NCBI GenBank assembly: GCA_958367245.1
Contig: CATXEA010000007.1
Coordinates: forward strand, 53,469 to 117,468
DNA from: an uncultured Blautia sp.
GTDB lineage: Bacteria > Bacillota > Clostridia > Lachnospirales > Lachnospiraceae
Direction of reading: 5' to 3'
Length of the DNA stretch: 64,000 bases
Part shown: positions 51,517 to 60,045 of the stretch, piece by piece
Position numbering within the stretch: the first letter of the stretch is position 1
How the letters are laid out: each line of letters starts with the position of its first letter
Translations under genes and position numbers: made by a program
Notes under the pieces: model-generated
Seen by the model: the letters and a program-made list of their open reading frames with translations, nothing else
Told to the model about the DNA's origin: nothing
The model's database searches: none

Positions 51517-52431
51517 GTGGGGAATAAGAATAATACTATTTTTGATGATGTCTTCCGGACGATGCTTGAGAAGATGCCGGGGCTTGTTATACCATTGATC
51601 AATGAGGTTTTTGGAACGGCTTATCCGGAGGATATCCCCATTATACAAAAGAGAAATGAGCATGAAACGAAGGGCGGAGAGATTATTACAGACTCCCATC
51701 TTTTTGTTGGGAACAAAGTCTATCATATTGAGTGCCAGAGTACCGGAGATCCTGTAATGGTGATTCGTATGGTGGAATACGACTTCGCGACAGCATTGGA
51801 ATACGTAGAAAGAGAAAATGGAAAGTTCCGTATATATTTTCCCCATTCCTGCGTATTATATCTTCGTGGAAAGTCCGGCACGGCTGCACTGGAACTGGAA
51901 GTCGTGATGCCGGATGGAAAGATATTGGAATATCATGTGCCCATCATTCGGATGGAACAGTATACCAGAGATATAATATTTCAGAAAAATCTGCTGTTTC
52001 TGCTTCCGTTTTATGTAATACGCTATGAAAAACAGAAAAAAGAATTAGAAGAAAACACAGAGAAACTGGACAGCCTGCTGTCCGAGTACCATCTCATTGA
52101 ACAGCATCTGGAGGAAACATTACTGGACAGGGGAAAAGAGAAAGAATACCGGGATTTGATAGAGCTGATAACCCGAATCTCAGATTATATTTTCTCCGAT
52201 GCAGGAAAGGCAAGGAAAGGAGTAGGTGATATAATGGGAGGAAACGTATTGGAACTGGAATCTGACCGACTGATTCAAAGAGGATTTGAACAGGGAGAAG
52301 AACAACAGGCATTGAAGACTGCACAGCGTATGCTGGAAGCGGGAAAATACACTGTTGCTGAGATCTGTATGATTTCCGGATTAAGTCAGGAAAAGGTTGA
52401 ACAGTTGAAAAACAAGATGGCTTCAAAGTGA
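51517..52431 (+). CDS. Rpn/PD-(D/E)XK family nuclease-like protein
   Basis: 304 residues, distantly related to the protein at 15753-16625. Core residues visible are Asp59 in ITDSHL and Glu72-x-Gln74 in HIECQST, followed by RMVEYDFATALEY. The C-terminal part (about 160-300) is helical and charged and ends in a helix-turn-helix-like TVAEICMISGLSQEKVEQL. GTG 51517 has AAAGGAGA 6 bases upstream. No flanking direct repeat was seen for this copy. It stands alone between a terminator and the ABC importer. Confidence 0.8.
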   Translation: MGNKNNTIFDDVFRTMLEKMPGLVIPLINEVFGTAYPEDIPIIQKRNEHETKGGEIITDSHLFVGNKVYHIECQSTGDPVMVIRMVEYDFATALEYVERENGKFRIYFPHSCVLYLRGKSGTAALELEVVMPDGKILEYHVPIIRMEQYTRDIIFQKNLLFLLPFYVIRYEKQKKELEENTEKLDSLLSEYHLIEQHLEETLLDRGKEKEYRDLIELITRISDYIFSDAGKARKGVGDIMGGNVLELESDRLIQRGFEQGEEQQALKTAQRMLEAGKYTVAEICMISGLSQEKVEQLKNKMASK

Positions 52432-52494
52432 CTTTCGGATGAAACAATACAAAACAATAATAATGCTGTTGGTAATATATACAAAAAACGGCAA

Positions 52495-52520
52495 TAAAAG
52501 GGGCGATAAGCCCATTTTTT
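52495..52520 (+). terminator. Terminator after the second Rpn-type gene
   Basis: GGGC (52501-52504) with GCCC (52510-52513), extended by AAAA/TTTT across one mismatch, then six Ts. It lies in the 299-bp gap 52432-52730. Confidence 0.7.
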
Positions 52521-52593
52521 GGTCATAAAGCACAAAAGAAATGTGTATAATTCGTGAACATGTAACGAATCAATAAAAAACACGACGAAACAA

Positions 52594-52622
52594 TTGACAA
52601 TGCATATATATATATATATAAT
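52594..52622 (+). promoter_or_regulatory. Consensus promoter with AT-dinucleotide repeat spacer
   Basis: TTGACA (52594-52599), exactly 17 bp, TATAAT (52617-52622). The spacer and -10 contain an uninterrupted alternating AT tract from 52604 to 52620. It drives the binding-protein gene starting at 52731. The leader in between (52623-52730) shows no clear structure. Confidence 0.85.
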
Positions 52623-52730
52623 GTAAGTAAGTTAAAGCGGTCCGTTCACGGCATAATGTACAATTTGAGAATGACCGGGGACGTTTGCGGAATCGTAACT
52701 TATAAAAATACTCTAAAGGGAGGAACAGGT

Positions 52731-54410
52731 ATGACGAACAAAGGATTCAGAAGAATCATGGCACTTGCACTTGCGTCCACTATGGTAGTTGGAAGCGCAG
52801 TTCCGGCACTTGCCAAAAAGAAAGACGAAGTGAAACTCACAGAAGCAGGTTATCCTATTGTACCGGAAGGAGAAGAACTTACTCTGACATGTTTCACAAT
52901 GACCATGCCTAACGTAGAAAACTTCGAAACAAACGACTTCACCAAGTATCTTGAGGAGCAGACAGGCGTACATATTGAATGGGTGACTGCAGGACGTGAT
53001 GATTGGCAGGAAAAACTGAATATGATGCTTGCTTCCGGTGAATATCCGGATATGATGCTTGGCGTAGCACCTGACCTTGCGAAATTCGGTGTTAAAGAAC
53101 AGATTATTGTTCCGTTAGATGAGTACATCAACGAAGACATCATGCCGAACTATGTAGCACGTTACGGTGAGAAACTTGACTTAAGCCGTGAGACAGACGG
53201 ACAGATTTACTCTCTGTTCAGTGAGAATGACTGCTACCACTGTTCTTATGGACGTAAAATGTGGATTAACACCAAATATCTGGAAGAAATGGGTCTGGAG
53301 AAACCAACCACAACTCAGGAATTCTATGATATGTGCGTGAAATTTAAAGAATACAAGCCAAACGGAATCGCAGTTGCAGGTACTGCACCTGGAAAAGGCT
53401 GGTATGCTGAGTTCGAGAACTGGTTAATGGGATCTTTCATACTTCCTCCAAGCTCCTCCTATACACTGAGCGTTCGCGATAAGACAGCAGTGACATGGGA
53501 CGGCGAAGTAAAATGTGTTGCTATGGATGACCGTTACAGAGAATTCCTGAAATATGCGAACTCCCTCTACGAGGCAGGCGCTCTTTACGATGGTAACTTC
53601 ACTCAGACAGTAGAGCAGATGAAAGCAATCATCAATCAGGAAGATGCACCGGTTCTGTGTTTCCCGGAAGGAACAATTTCCGACTGTATTGATTCTTCTT
53701 CAAATCCGGAACTGTATGCTCAGTATGAGACACTTTCTCCGCTTGAAGGACCAGATGGAACAAGACTTACAACATTCTTCAGATATTTAGCTCTTTCTGA
53801 CAAAAGCTTCTGTATCACAGATACATGTAAGAGCCCTGAAGCAGCAATGCGTTGGGCAGACTTCTTCTACAGCGAGACAGGTGATTTAATGTCCCAGTAC
53901 GGTGCAGAAGAAGGCGTTGACTGGGTTCTCAATCCAGAAGGAGAATTCGGTCTTGACGGCGAACCTGCAGATTACAAGATTCTTAACAAATATACTGCTG
54001 AAACTCAGAACCATGACTGGCAGGATCTTGGTATCCGTGTAGCTCCGGCTGAATACAGATTAGGATCTGCTGTAGCACAGGATGTTGATGTTAAGACAGG
54101 CGAAGGTCTTGAGAAATTATTATATGAAGCTTCTAAAAACGATTATGAGCCATATACACAGACAGAAGAGAACTCTGACCTTGATGTTCTTCCTCGTCTG
54201 AAACTGACAAGCGAAGAGACAACAAACGTATCTACAATCGCTGTAGAAGTTGAAAAGATGATCGATGAGAACTCTGCTGCCTTTATTACAGGCGCAAGAA
54301 ATATCGAAGATGATAAAGACTGGGAATCCTTCAAAACATCTCTTGAGAGCGCAGGCCTTAAAGAGCTGCTTGAAACATACCAGACAGCATATGACAGACA
54401 GATGAAATAA
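52731..54410 (+). CDS. Extracellular solute-binding protein without lipobox
   Basis: 559 residues, in the large LplA-like group of family-1 solute-binding proteins that work with LplB/YtcP permeases on oligosaccharides. The signal peptide (1-28) ends VPALA before a lysine run, a signal peptidase I site; no Cys follows, so it would not be lipidated. The mature part has MMLASGEYPDMMLG and MWINTKYLEEMGLEKPTT, typical of the fold. ATG 52731 has AAAGGGAGG upstream. A terminator separates it from the permease genes. Confidence 0.9.
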   Translation: MTNKGFRRIMALALASTMVVGSAVPALAKKKDEVKLTEAGYPIVPEGEELTLTCFTMTMPNVENFETNDFTKYLEEQTGVHIEWVTAGRDDWQEKLNMMLASGEYPDMMLGVAPDLAKFGVKEQIIVPLDEYINEDIMPNYVARYGEKLDLSRETDGQIYSLFSENDCYHCSYGRKMWINTKYLEEMGLEKPTTTQEFYDMCVKFKEYKPNGIAVAGTAPGKGWYAEFENWLMGSFILPPSSSYTLSVRDKTAVTWDGEVKCVAMDDRYREFLKYANSLYEAGALYDGNFTQTVEQMKAIINQEDAPVLCFPEGTISDCIDSSSNPELYAQYETLSPLEGPDGTRLTTFFRYLALSDKSFCITDTCKSPEAAMRWADFFYSETGDLMSQYGAEEGVDWVLNPEGEFGLDGEPADYKILNKYTAETQNHDWQDLGIRVAPAEYRLGSAVAQDVDVKTGEGLEKLLYEASKNDYEPYTQTEENSDLDVLPRLKLTSEETTNVSTIAVEVEKMIDENSAAFITGARNIEDDKDWESFKTSLESAGLKELLETYQTAYDRQMK

Positions 54411-54435
54411 TAAATCTGCGAAAGAGATCATGCGT

Positions 54436-54466
54436 GGCCGGGCCAGAATGGTCCGGCCTCTTTTAT
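54436..54466 (+). terminator. Intercistronic terminator/attenuator
   Basis: GGCCGGGCC (54436-54444) with GGTCCGGCC (54450-54458), one G-U pair, loop AGAAT, then TCTTTTATT. It should make the binding protein more abundant than the permeases. Confidence 0.85.
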
Positions 54467-54493
54467 TAAAAATCGAAAAGGAGGGGCATAAAA

Positions 54494-55420
54494 GTGGGAA
54501 ATAACAAAGTGGCAAAAGCTAAAAAAAGCAAAATGAAATCTTCAAACTGGCAGTTTTGGCTGATTATTGCCCTGCCATGTATTTATGCGTTAATCTTTGC
54601 CTATGTTCCTATGGGCGGTATCCTTATGGCGTTCGAGGACTACAGTCCGAGACGTGGATTTTTGGGAAGTGACTGGGTTGGACTGAAGCATTTTACCAGA
54701 TTCCTTACCTCAACTTCCAGCGTTCAGGTTATTAAAAACACCCTGATTCTTGGTGCATACAATCTGATCGTAAGTTTCCCGATTCCGGTTATCCTTGCTG
54801 TCTGCATCAACGAGATTCAGGCAAAATTCTTTAAGAAAACTGTACAGATGGTTACATACGCACCGTACTTCATTTCTATCGTTGTACTTTGCGGTATGCT
54901 GTTCACTATGACAGACCTTCGTACAGGTATCTTCAATATCTTATTAGGAAAAATTGGAATTGACCCAATTAACTTTACAGGTAGTCCGGATACATTCCGG
55001 CATTTGTATGTATGGAGCGGCGTCTGGCAGACAGCCGGATATTCGGCGATTATTTATATTGCAGCCCTTGCAGGCGTAAGTCCTGAATTGAAGGAAGCTG
55101 CGGTAATGGACGGAGCCAGCCGTATCCAGAGAATTCTTCATGTAGATATTCCTTGTATCATGCCGACACTTGTAATCATGCTGATCATGAGCTGCGGTAA
55201 TATCATCAATATCGGTTTCGATAAAGTATTCTTATTACAGAACCCGATGAACGCAAGCGTATCCGAGGTTATCTCAACCTTCGTATATAAGGTCGGTATC
55301 ACACAGGCAGATTACGGCTTCTCAACAGCGGCCGGTCTGTTCCAGTCTGTCGTAAGCTTTGTCCTTCTGGTTAGCGTTAACCAGATCAGTAAAAAGGTTA
55401 CAGACAACAGCTTGTGGTAG
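54494..55420 (+). CDS. ABC sugar transporter permease, LplB-like
   Basis: 308 residues, six helices. The EAA loop is EAAVMDGASRIQRILHVDIP near residue 198, the contact for the ATPase. It starts at GTG 54494 behind AAAAGGAGG. The basic N-terminal tail (KAKKSKMKSS) is cytoplasmic. No ATPase gene is in the cluster, so a shared MsmX-type ATPase elsewhere is likely. Confidence 0.92.
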   Translation: MGNNKVAKAKKSKMKSSNWQFWLIIALPCIYALIFAYVPMGGILMAFEDYSPRRGFLGSDWVGLKHFTRFLTSTSSVQVIKNTLILGAYNLIVSFPIPVILAVCINEIQAKFFKKTVQMVTYAPYFISIVVLCGMLFTMTDLRTGIFNILLGKIGIDPINFTGSPDTFRHLYVWSGVWQTAGYSAIIYIAALAGVSPELKEAAVMDGASRIQRILHVDIPCIMPTLVIMLIMSCGNIINIGFDKVFLLQNPMNASVSEVISTFVYKVGITQADYGFSTAAGLFQSVVSFVLLVSVNQISKKVTDNSLW

Positions 55421-55431
55421 GAGGTAGACAT

Positions 55432-56328
55432 ATGAACGTAAAATTTAAAAACCAGAGCACAGGTGATAAGATTTTTATTGTTTCTGTATATGCAATACTG
55501 TCACTTATCCTTGTTATTGTCCTGTATCCGCTGATTTATGTAGTAGCAGCATCCTTCTCAGACCCGCAGGCTGTTATCAGCGGTAAGGTAATTCTGTGGC
55601 CGGTGGATGTAACGCTGAGAGGTTATCAGGCTGTATTTAAAAACCCGAAGATTATTACAGGTTTTGCAAACTCCCTGTTTTATATGTTTGTAGGTACAGC
55701 TATCAACCTTGTTATGACAATGCTTTGCGCATATCCTCTTTCCCGTAAAGAGTTTACAGCAAGAAATAAAATTGCAGCACTGTTTGTATTTACCATGTAT
55801 TTCTCAGGCGGACTTGTACCAAACTACATGATCGTCAGCAAACTTGGTCTTATTAACACACGCTGGGCAATGCTTATTCCGACAGCAATGTCTACATACA
55901 ATATGATTATTGCACGTACTTATATGGTAAACTCCATTCCGGATGAGCTTTATGAGGCAGCTCAGCTTGACGGCTGTTCTCCATTCAAATATCTGCTGAA
56001 AGTAATCGTGCCGCTGAGTAAACCGATTATCGCGGTTCTGGCACTGTATTACGGAATTGCAAAATGGAACAACTATTTTGACGCTATGCTTTATTTGAAC
56101 GATTCAAGCAAATGGCCAATCACTATGGTTCTTCGTGAAATCCTTATCCAGAACCAGATTGACCCGACCATGCTCACGGATGCCTCCGCGCTTTCCAAGC
56201 TTCAGGGTATGACAGAACTTCTGAAATACTCCGTTATTGTGGTAGCATCTGTACCGGTTCTTATGATTTACCCGTTTGTACAGAAATATTTTGTAAAAGG
56301 TGTAACAATCGGAGCGGTTAAAGGCTGA
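55432..56328 (+). CDS. ABC sugar transporter permease, YtcP/LplC-like
   Basis: 298 residues, six helices. The EAA motif is YEAAQLDGCSPFKYLLKVIVP near residue 180, and the C-terminus FVKGVTIGAVKG is the family's typical end. ATG 55432 has TAGGAGG 7 bases upstream and begins 11 bp after the first permease. Forms the heterodimeric channel with it. Confidence 0.93.
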   Translation: MNVKFKNQSTGDKIFIVSVYAILSLILVIVLYPLIYVVAASFSDPQAVISGKVILWPVDVTLRGYQAVFKNPKIITGFANSLFYMFVGTAINLVMTMLCAYPLSRKEFTARNKIAALFVFTMYFSGGLVPNYMIVSKLGLINTRWAMLIPTAMSTYNMIIARTYMVNSIPDELYEAAQLDGCSPFKYLLKVIVPLSKPIIAVLALYYGIAKWNNYFDAMLYLNDSSKWPITMVLREILIQNQIDPTMLTDASALSKLQGMTELLKYSVIVVASVPVLMIYPFVQKYFVKGVTIGAVKG

Positions 56329-56350
56329 TAAAGTATAAGGATAGAATACT

Positions 56351-56416
56351 GACAAAAACTGAACGACTCTTTTTCAGGAGCCGGCATAGTCGGTGTTCTG
56401 TCCTTTTGTCTTTTTT
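56351..56416 (+). terminator. Structured terminator after the permeases
   Basis: Outer stem GACAAAA (56351-56357) with TTTTGTC (56404-56410), inner pairing GAAC/GTTC and GACT/AGTC, then six Ts at 56411-56416. Internal loops make it less certain. Confidence 0.55.
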
Positions 56417-56455
56417 GTCAATTGTAAAGCAATGCCGGAAAGAAAGGAAAAAAAC

Positions 56456-57811
56456 TTGAAGAAAAAAATTCTGACAGCAGTTTTGACAGTGACACTTCTT
56501 GGTGGAAGTCTGGCAGGAGCCGGTACCGTGCAGGCAAAAGAAGTCAGACTTACTCTTAACTGTGATGCTGCAGGAGAAAAAGAAAAGTCTGTGATAGAAA
56601 AGCTTCTCCCGGAGTATGCAAAGAAAACAGGAATTTCAGTAGAGCCTGTATCCGGAGAGGCGGATATATGCATAGATGATTTTGACGGGGTAACAGAACA
56701 GTACAGGAAAGGGAGTCTTATTAACCTCTATCCTTATATGGAAAAAGAAAGTCCCTACAGTGAGACTGTTTCCTGGGGGGAAGCGCTTCCTGAAGAAATC
56801 AGGGAAAGACTTCAGGTTTATAAAAGAGAGATTCCCGGTTATCCGGCTTCGAGATATGTGGTAAGGATGTTCTGCAATGAAGACCTTTTTGAGGAGGGCG
56901 GAATGGAAATTCCGGATACCTGGTCTGATTTCATGGAAATATGCGAACAGTTTCAGGAACAGGGAATTAATCCCCTGATTCTTCCGGGAAAGGACGCAAA
57001 AAGTCCGGTATGGCAGTGGCTGATGAATTATCTTTGCAGTCAGATGAATGCGAATCTGGCCGATTCTCTGGATGAAACAGAAGACCGTTATGTAGAACTT
57101 GCGGAAGCATGTAAGGCGGCGGACAAAGAAATTATCGACTACACACAGCCGCAGATGCAGGCAGCTTTACAGTGTCTGAAGGAATTATATGGTTTATCAG
57201 CAGGAAATGATATGGGATACGAAGAGACTCTGGAAGTTTTTGCACAGGGAGAAACGCCAATCATCTTTGCCTCCAGTGAGGATGAAGAGAAGCTTGAAGG
57301 AGATTTTTTACGGAAAGCAGTTCCGTTTCCGACAGTAACGGAAGAAACCAGCGAATATGCGTCAGGGAAGGAAATCCTGGCAGGCGGAGGCGCGACGGCT
57401 TTTTATGCTGTAAATTCAGAGCTTACCGATGATAAGGAAAAACTGGAAGCAGCAGTGGATTTCATCCGGTATATGACTTCAGAGAAGACGCAGGAGAAGA
57501 TGGCTTTTGAAGCAGGGCTTCTTCCTTCTGTAAAGGAGACAAAGCTTCCGGAAGAAATGAAAGACTTCAAGGTAATCGAAGAACCTCTTCGAATGGCTTA
57601 TTTTACAGGTCTTGATGAGATAAACCAAAAAGAAATATGGGGTTATATCAGGGAATACCTGAATGATGAAATGGAAATTGCAGTCCTGACAGAACGTCTG
57701 AATCAATCCTGTCAGGAAGCTGCGAAGAGAATCCGTGAAGAAAACGGATGGACTCTGGTTAATAATTACGGTATGCCGACAACCGGTGAATGTACCAAAT
57801 GTGCGCCGTAG
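56456..57811 (+). CDS. Second extracellular solute-binding protein without lipobox
   Basis: 451 residues of the family-1 solute-binding fold (PDTWSDFMEICEQF, GATAFYAVNSE, VDFIRYMTSEKTQEKMAFEAGLLPS). The signal peptide (1-27) ends VQA before Lys-Glu, again a type I site with no lipobox Cys. TTG 56456 is chosen because AAAGGA lies 7 bases upstream; ATG 56432 lacks a binding site. The C-terminal tail has CTKC close to the end, possibly a disulfide or metal pair. It is unlike the protein at 52731 in length and sequence, so a second binding component or a sensor is possible. Confidence 0.85.
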   Translation: MKKKILTAVLTVTLLGGSLAGAGTVQAKEVRLTLNCDAAGEKEKSVIEKLLPEYAKKTGISVEPVSGEADICIDDFDGVTEQYRKGSLINLYPYMEKESPYSETVSWGEALPEEIRERLQVYKREIPGYPASRYVVRMFCNEDLFEEGGMEIPDTWSDFMEICEQFQEQGINPLILPGKDAKSPVWQWLMNYLCSQMNANLADSLDETEDRYVELAEACKAADKEIIDYTQPQMQAALQCLKELYGLSAGNDMGYEETLEVFAQGETPIIFASSEDEEKLEGDFLRKAVPFPTVTEETSEYASGKEILAGGGATAFYAVNSELTDDKEKLEAAVDFIRYMTSEKTQEKMAFEAGLLPSVKETKLPEEMKDFKVIEEPLRMAYFTGLDEINQKEIWGYIREYLNDEMEIAVLTERLNQSCQEAAKRIREENGWTLVNNYGMPTTGECTKCAP

Positions 57812-57817
57812 CAGTTA

Positions 57818-57845
57818 CTTTGCGCTCTATTCGTAAAGCGCAAGG
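57818..57845. terminator. Hairpin between converging genes
   Basis: CTTTGCGCT (57818-57826) pairs with AGCGCAAGG (57837-57845) apart from one position. No long T-run; it overlaps the end of the thioredoxin-like gene. Confidence 0.4.
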
Positions 57846-58249
57846 AATTCTTCACCGGAATATTTTTCGGTGACTTCTCCGGCTTCAAGTACCAGAACGG
57901 TGGGAACAGAATCAACCTGAAGATGATCAAGAACTTCATACATCTGTTCAGGGCGTGAATCACGATCCCGACTGGTACTGTAGGAAAGAATCTGCAGATG
58001 CTTTTCACGATTAAGCTCTGTAAGTTCAGGAAGAACTTTCTGGCAGTCAGGGCAGTCGTCTCTTCCAATGTAGAGATACTGCGGACGGGCAGCATTCATT
58101 TCGATGCGGGCTGTAAGCTGCTCCAGTGTAAGCTCTTTCATCGTCTTATCTGTGTTATACTGGAGAAGGGCACAGGCGGCAGGCGCAGGAACGGAAAGCG
58201 CCAGTATGAGGCCAAGGGTAAGAATCTGGTTTTTTGATATTTTTTTCAT
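57827..58249 (-). CDS. Membrane-tethered thioredoxin-like protein
   Basis: 140 residues. A hydrophobic N-terminus (about 8-25) ends near PAPAAC, so it is either a signal anchor or a weak lipobox with Cys26. The thioredoxin-like part has YIGRDDCPDCQK with Cys66 and Cys69 as the CxxC, and the cis-proline region SVPTVLVLEAG. It resembles PedC/bacteriocin-accessory-type thioredoxins of Firmicutes. Probable role is extracytoplasmic thiol-disulfide exchange. Divergent from the DeoR gene. Confidence 0.83.
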   Translation of the reverse strand: MKKISKNQILTLGLILALSVPAPAACALLQYNTDKTMKELTLEQLTARIEMNAARPQYLYIGRDDCPDCQKVLPELTELNREKHLQILSYSTSRDRDSRPEQMYEVLDHLQVDSVPTVLVLEAGEVTEKYSGEEFLALYE

Positions 58250-58415
58250 AGCACGACCTCCTGCAAGGGATTTTTGATTACTGTTTATGAGAGATTCTCC
58301 GAAACAGTGATAATTTAATAATTATACCTTATCATAAAAAGAGAGTATGTGCAATGAAAGAGTCAAAGGTATCTGATAATGAAAACTGCGCAGGGATACG
58401 CAGGAGGGGGATTTT

Positions 58416-59177
58416 ATGTTTACGGAAGAAAGACAGGCGACCATTGTCCGATTTCTGCTTGAAAAAGGCAAGGTTCGCGTAAAAGAACTCAGTGAAGAAT
58501 TTCAGGTGACAGAAGACTGTATCCGTAAAGACTTAAAAGCTCTGGAAAATGCGGGCAGATTAAAAAGAACTTATGGAGGAGCCATTCTCTCACAGGATTA
58601 TCCGCTGGAAAGAGATGTAGTAGACAGGCGGAATTATCATCTGGAGAAGAAAAAAATCATAGCTGCCAAGGCTATGGAGCTGATAAAAAACAATGAGACA
58701 ATTTTTCTTGATATTTCCACTACGAATATTGAGCTGGCACATCTCATTGCATCATCGCAGCTTCGGCTTACAGTCGTGAGCAATATGATAGATATTCTGC
58801 AGATTCTGGCAAAAAACAGTTCAATCACAACGATTGGAACAGGCGGAACCATGTATCCGGGTGTAAATGGCTTTATGGGGGTTGCTACGGTTGAGGTCAT
58901 CAAGCAGTATAGCTTTGACCGCGCATTCATAGGAAGCTGCGGCATTGATATTACAGACGGAACCATCACCACACTGGGGGTTGAGGATGGTCTTACCAAG
59001 AAAGCCGCGCTTCACAGCGGAAGACATCAGTACGTAGTTATGGAACGTGATAAATTTTATTTTAATGAGAGTTATAAATTTGCACATTTAGATGATATTG
59101 ATGGAATTGTAACGGATGAATTTCCTGACAGTACAATTGTCAGTTCATTGGAGGCAGCGGGAGTACAGTTATTTTAA
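58416..59177 (+). CDS. DeoR/GlpR family transcriptional regulator
   Basis: 253 residues. The N-terminal helix-turn-helix is RVKELSEEFQVTEDCIRKDLKALENAG, followed by GGAIL and the sugar-phosphate-binding DeoR C-terminal domain (FLDISTTNIELAHLI, GTGGTMYPGVNGFMG, DRAFIGSCGIDI). Such proteins are usually repressors released by a phosphorylated sugar. ATG 58416 has AGGAGGGGG upstream. It precedes cutC by 121 bp holding two inverted repeats and probably controls that operon. Confidence 0.92.
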   Translation: MFTEERQATIVRFLLEKGKVRVKELSEEFQVTEDCIRKDLKALENAGRLKRTYGGAILSQDYPLERDVVDRRNYHLEKKKIIAAKAMELIKNNETIFLDISTTNIELAHLIASSQLRLTVVSNMIDILQILAKNSSITTIGTGGTMYPGVNGFMGVATVEVIKQYSFDRAFIGSCGIDITDGTITTLGVEDGLTKKAALHSGRHQYVVMERDKFYFNESYKFAHLDDIDGIVTDEFPDSTIVSSLEAAGVQLF

Positions 59178-59276
59178 ACAGTACGGCTGTTTCAGATGAG
59201 AAGAAATGCTCCTCAGTTACACAGGAAAAGGAGCGGCTGTATGTCAGAGAAATAAGATTCTTTTGGCATACAGCCG
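59176..59276 (+). promoter_or_regulatory. Inverted repeats and mini-ORF in the cutC leader
   Basis: AAACAG/CTGTTT (59176-59181, 59187-59192) overlaps the deoR stop. A perfect 10-bp inverted repeat, CGGCTGTATG (59234-59243) with CATACAGCCG (59267-59276), follows. AAAGGAG at 59227-59233 precedes ATG 59241, which opens only four codons (MSEK) before TAA, inside the second hairpin. Possible operator or translational switch. Confidence 0.5.
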
Positions 59277-59298
59277 AATATGTTTGAGGGAGAAAAAC

Positions 59299-60045
59299 AT
59301 GAAAGATTATATATTAGAAGCATGTGTAGATTCCGTAGAATCTGCTCTTGCTGCCGCAGAAGGCGGAGCAACAAGACTGGAACTTTGCAGCAATCTTATT
59401 ATTGGAGGAACAACACCAAGTCCGTGGCTTTTTAAAGAAATCAGAAAGCATACAGACATCAGAATCCATGCATTAATTCGCCCTAGATTCGGAGATTTCT
59501 GTTATACAGATTCAGAGTTTGCCATAATTAAACAGGCAGTAGCTGATTTCAGAGAACTGGGTGCAGAAGGCGTAGTCATCGGTGTTCTGAAACCGGACGG
59601 AACTTTAAATATGGAACAGATGAAAGAGCTTATGGATGCTGCAGGAGATATGTCGGTAACCCTTCACAGGGCATTTGATGTGTGCGTTGATCCATATGAA
59701 ACGATGGAGCAGGCTATTGAGCTTGGTATTGATACGATTCTTACATCAGGACAGAAAAATGTCTGCACAGAGGGAGCTGACCTTCTGAGAGATCTGGTTG
59801 AGAAGAGTAAAGGCAGAATCACCATTCAGATTGGAAGCGGCGTAAGCGCGGAAGTCATTCAAAAGATGTATCCGCTGACAAATGCAACTGCATACCATAT
59901 GTCCGGCAAAGTGACTCTGGACAGTGTGATGGAATACAGAAAAGAGGGTGTAAATATGGGACTTCCAACCCTCAGTGAATTTGAAGTATGGCGTACAGAC
60001 GCAGAAAAAATTAAAGCAGCGAAAAAGGTTCTGGAGGAATTATAA
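59299..60045 (+). CDS. cutC: CutC family protein
   Basis: 248 residues, TIM barrel. LEACVDSVESALAAAEGGATRLELCSNL is the CutC start (residues 4-31), followed by IRPRFGDFCYTDSE, VIGVLKPDG, TLHRAFDVC, ILTSGQ and QIGSGVSAE. The name comes from copper tolerance in E. coli, but a copper role is uncertain and the fold suggests an enzyme. ATG 59299 has GAGGGAGAAA upstream; a longer frame from 59206 would run through the leader hairpin and is rejected. The stop overlaps the next start by one base (TAATG). Confidence 0.92.
   Translation: MKDYILEACVDSVESALAAAEGGATRLELCSNLIIGGTTPSPWLFKEIRKHTDIRIHALIRPRFGDFCYTDSEFAIIKQAVADFRELGAEGVVIGVLKPDGTLNMEQMKELMDAAGDMSVTLHRAFDVCVDPYETMEQAIELGIDTILTSGQKNVCTEGADLLRDLVEKSKGRITIQIGSGVSAEVIQKMYPLTNATAYHMSGKVTLDSVMEYRKEGVNMGLPTLSEFEVWRTDAEKIKAAKKVLEEL

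Noticed and set aside
59206..59298. N-terminal extension of CutC by 31 residues
   Set aside because: It would run through a perfect hairpin, is not like CutC, and ATG 59299 has a good binding site.
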